From the NCBI RefSeq assembly GCF_903946935.1, contig NZ_CAJAXH010000161.1, forward strand, positions 1-53,403: a stretch of DNA of 53,403 nucleotides. Reading direction: 5' to 3'. Below, piece by piece: positions 52,670-53,403 of this stretch (within the stretch, counting starts at the first letter, position 1; each line of letters starts with the position of its first letter). The DNA comes from an uncultured Thiodictyon sp. Its GTDB lineage: Bacteria; Pseudomonadota; Gammaproteobacteria; Chromatiales; Chromatiaceae. Position numbers and translations under genes: made by a program. Under the pieces are notes generated by a model. The model worked only from the letters and a program-made list of their open reading frames with translations. It had not been told where the DNA came from and ran no database searches.

Positions 52670-53220
52670 GTTGAGGCCCCCTGGCGGCGCAGCCGCAGCA
52701 GTTCCAGTTCCACCTCCGCGTCCGAGATCCCCGTGTCCGGGGCGGACCAGGCAGGGTCCAGCGGACCGCGGTCGTCGTCGGCCGACGGCGGCGCGTCCGG
52801 TGTATAGAGCGCCGCGCGTGAGCGCAGTTCGTCGAGCCGGGCCGCTTGGGACTCAACGCGTGCTGCCAGTCGCCCGCGCTCCTGCGTCAACTCGGCGCGC
52901 CGGGTCTGGAGCCGGACCCGGTTCCCGGCGGTCTCCAGGCGGCGGCGGATCAGCGGCCGGGCTAGGGCCTCGCGCCCCTCGGTGAGCCCTTCAGCCAGGG
53001 CGTCCGCGGTGCGCGCCTCCTCCTGCGCCAGCGCGGTCTCGCGCAGCGCCAGCCGCGCCAGTTCGCGATCCAGCCGGGTCAGTGCCTGGCGGCCCTGGTC
53101 CAGCGCCTGTTCCATCTCCCGTACCGACTGGGCGAGTACCAGCTCGGGCGCCTCCAGCCGGTCGAGTACCGCGTTGAGATCGGCGCGCACCAGTCGCGCC
53201 AGACGGGTCATCAGTGCCAT
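52666..53220 (-). CDS. PspA/IM30 family protein, short form
   Basis: 184 aa. ATG 53220 with AGGAG upstream. The start LMTRLARLVRADLNAVLDRLEAPE and LAQSVREMEQALDQGRQALT are the PspA/Vipp1 helix-1/2 signature; the rest is coiled coil (ETALAQEEARTADALAEGLT, RLETAGNRVRLQTRRAELTQ) with an acid/proline-rich break (PDAPPSADDDRG) and a final helix (SDAEVELELLRLRRQG). It is shorter than PspA (about 220 aa). It should oligomerise on the inner membrane to stabilise it under stress. Confidence 0.85.
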   Translation of the reverse strand: MALMTRLARLVRADLNAVLDRLEAPELVLAQSVREMEQALDQGRQALTRLDRELARLALRETALAQEEARTADALAEGLTEGREALARPLIRRRLETAGNRVRLQTRRAELTQERGRLAARVESQAARLDELRSRAALYTPDAPPSADDDRGPLDPAWSAPDTGISDAEVELELLRLRRQGAST

Positions 53221-53403
53221 GGTCGTGTGCTCCTCTTGTGGCTCGTTGGAATCTGTGATACGAGTCTAGTACCGCAGGATGAAAATCCTAATACCGTTTC
53301 TGAAGAGCGCGTTGTAAGATGCAAACTTCGTGATCTACTCTGGTTTTTTCGATGCCCTTGCTTCGTCCTGCGCCTGTCCTCGTAACCGATCGCGAGCGTC
53401 AAC
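53221..53403. other. Upstream region of the PspA-like operon
   Basis: 183 nt of lower GC with no convincing gene. It must hold the promoter of the PspA-like operon, but I see no site I would call. A short inverted pair AGGATGAAAATCCT lies at 53277-53290. Confidence 0.4.

Noticed and set aside
53321-53338. Sigma-54-like site upstream of the PspA-like gene (minus strand CACGAAGTTTGCA)
   Set aside because: The CACG-N4-TTGCA part fits but the essential -24 GG is replaced by AT, so I do not call a promoter despite the attractive phage-shock context.

Overview
This is a high-GC, gene-dense gammaproteobacterial chromosome segment. The gene repertoire (NACHT proteins ending in FGE/SUMF1 domains, Rpn nuclease, many dispersed GC-rich palindromes, radical SAM/B12 protein, heme-sensing diguanylate cyclase) resembles purple sulfur bacteria of the Chromatiaceae; that placement is inference from gene content, not from a marker gene.

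Layout. (1) 1-7.5 kb is an accessory, defence-like island: two NACHT NTPases with C-terminal FGE/SUMF1 (C-type-lectin-like fold) domains, an Rpn-type PD-(D/E)XK nuclease on the other strand, and a small protein sharing an N-terminal GGxxIGG...VGRDQ motif with the NACHT proteins. The FGE C-termini carry a 24-codon hypervariable block between almost identical flanks, as expected for targets of a diversity-generating retroelement, although no reverse transcriptase is visible here. The second NACHT gene is split by an extra C in a C7 run. (2) 7.8-11 kb: DUF4239 and FUN14 membrane proteins and a periplasmic M48 protease with TPRs. (3) 11-17.3 kb: three Hsp20 chaperones, a CPA2 cation/proton antiporter with RCK domains, a sigma-54 activator without a sensor domain, and purB. 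A sigma-54 promoter core lies directly upstream of one Hsp20 gene. (4) 17.5-23.7 kb: radical SAM protein, a long adenine-poor noncoding stretch, malic enzyme (maeB) and a diguanylate cyclase with a CxxCH heme site.

(5) 23.9-50.6 kb is one co-directional minus-strand operon of 22 genes for an extracellular contractile injection system (eCIS). In transcription order it has: unknown protein, sheath, tube, a CxxC-pair protein, a proline-rich protein, a DUF4255 cap, an AAA+ ATPase, a small protein, an Afp7-like tube-base protein, a LysM protein, gpD hub, gpV spike, PAAR-like tip, gp25, two baseplate J-type proteins, gpI-like protein, a DUF6519 protein, a DUF6734 glycosyltransferase-like protein and two DUF4157 (eCIS_core) proteins. 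Most neighbours overlap by a few bases or are a few bases apart. The two DUF4157 proteins share an N-terminal leader and HExxH core but end in unrelated domains, one like a cysteine amidase/peptidase and one rich in beta strands ending in Phe; they look like loaded cargo. No tape measure and no classical tail fibre gene is recognisable. A MITE-like palindrome sits inside the operon.

(6) 50.8-53.2 kb, upstream of the eCIS: a phage-shock-like trio (PspA/IM30-like protein, small membrane protein, VWA protein). All start choices, families and regulatory sites were read by eye from the sequence without database searches.
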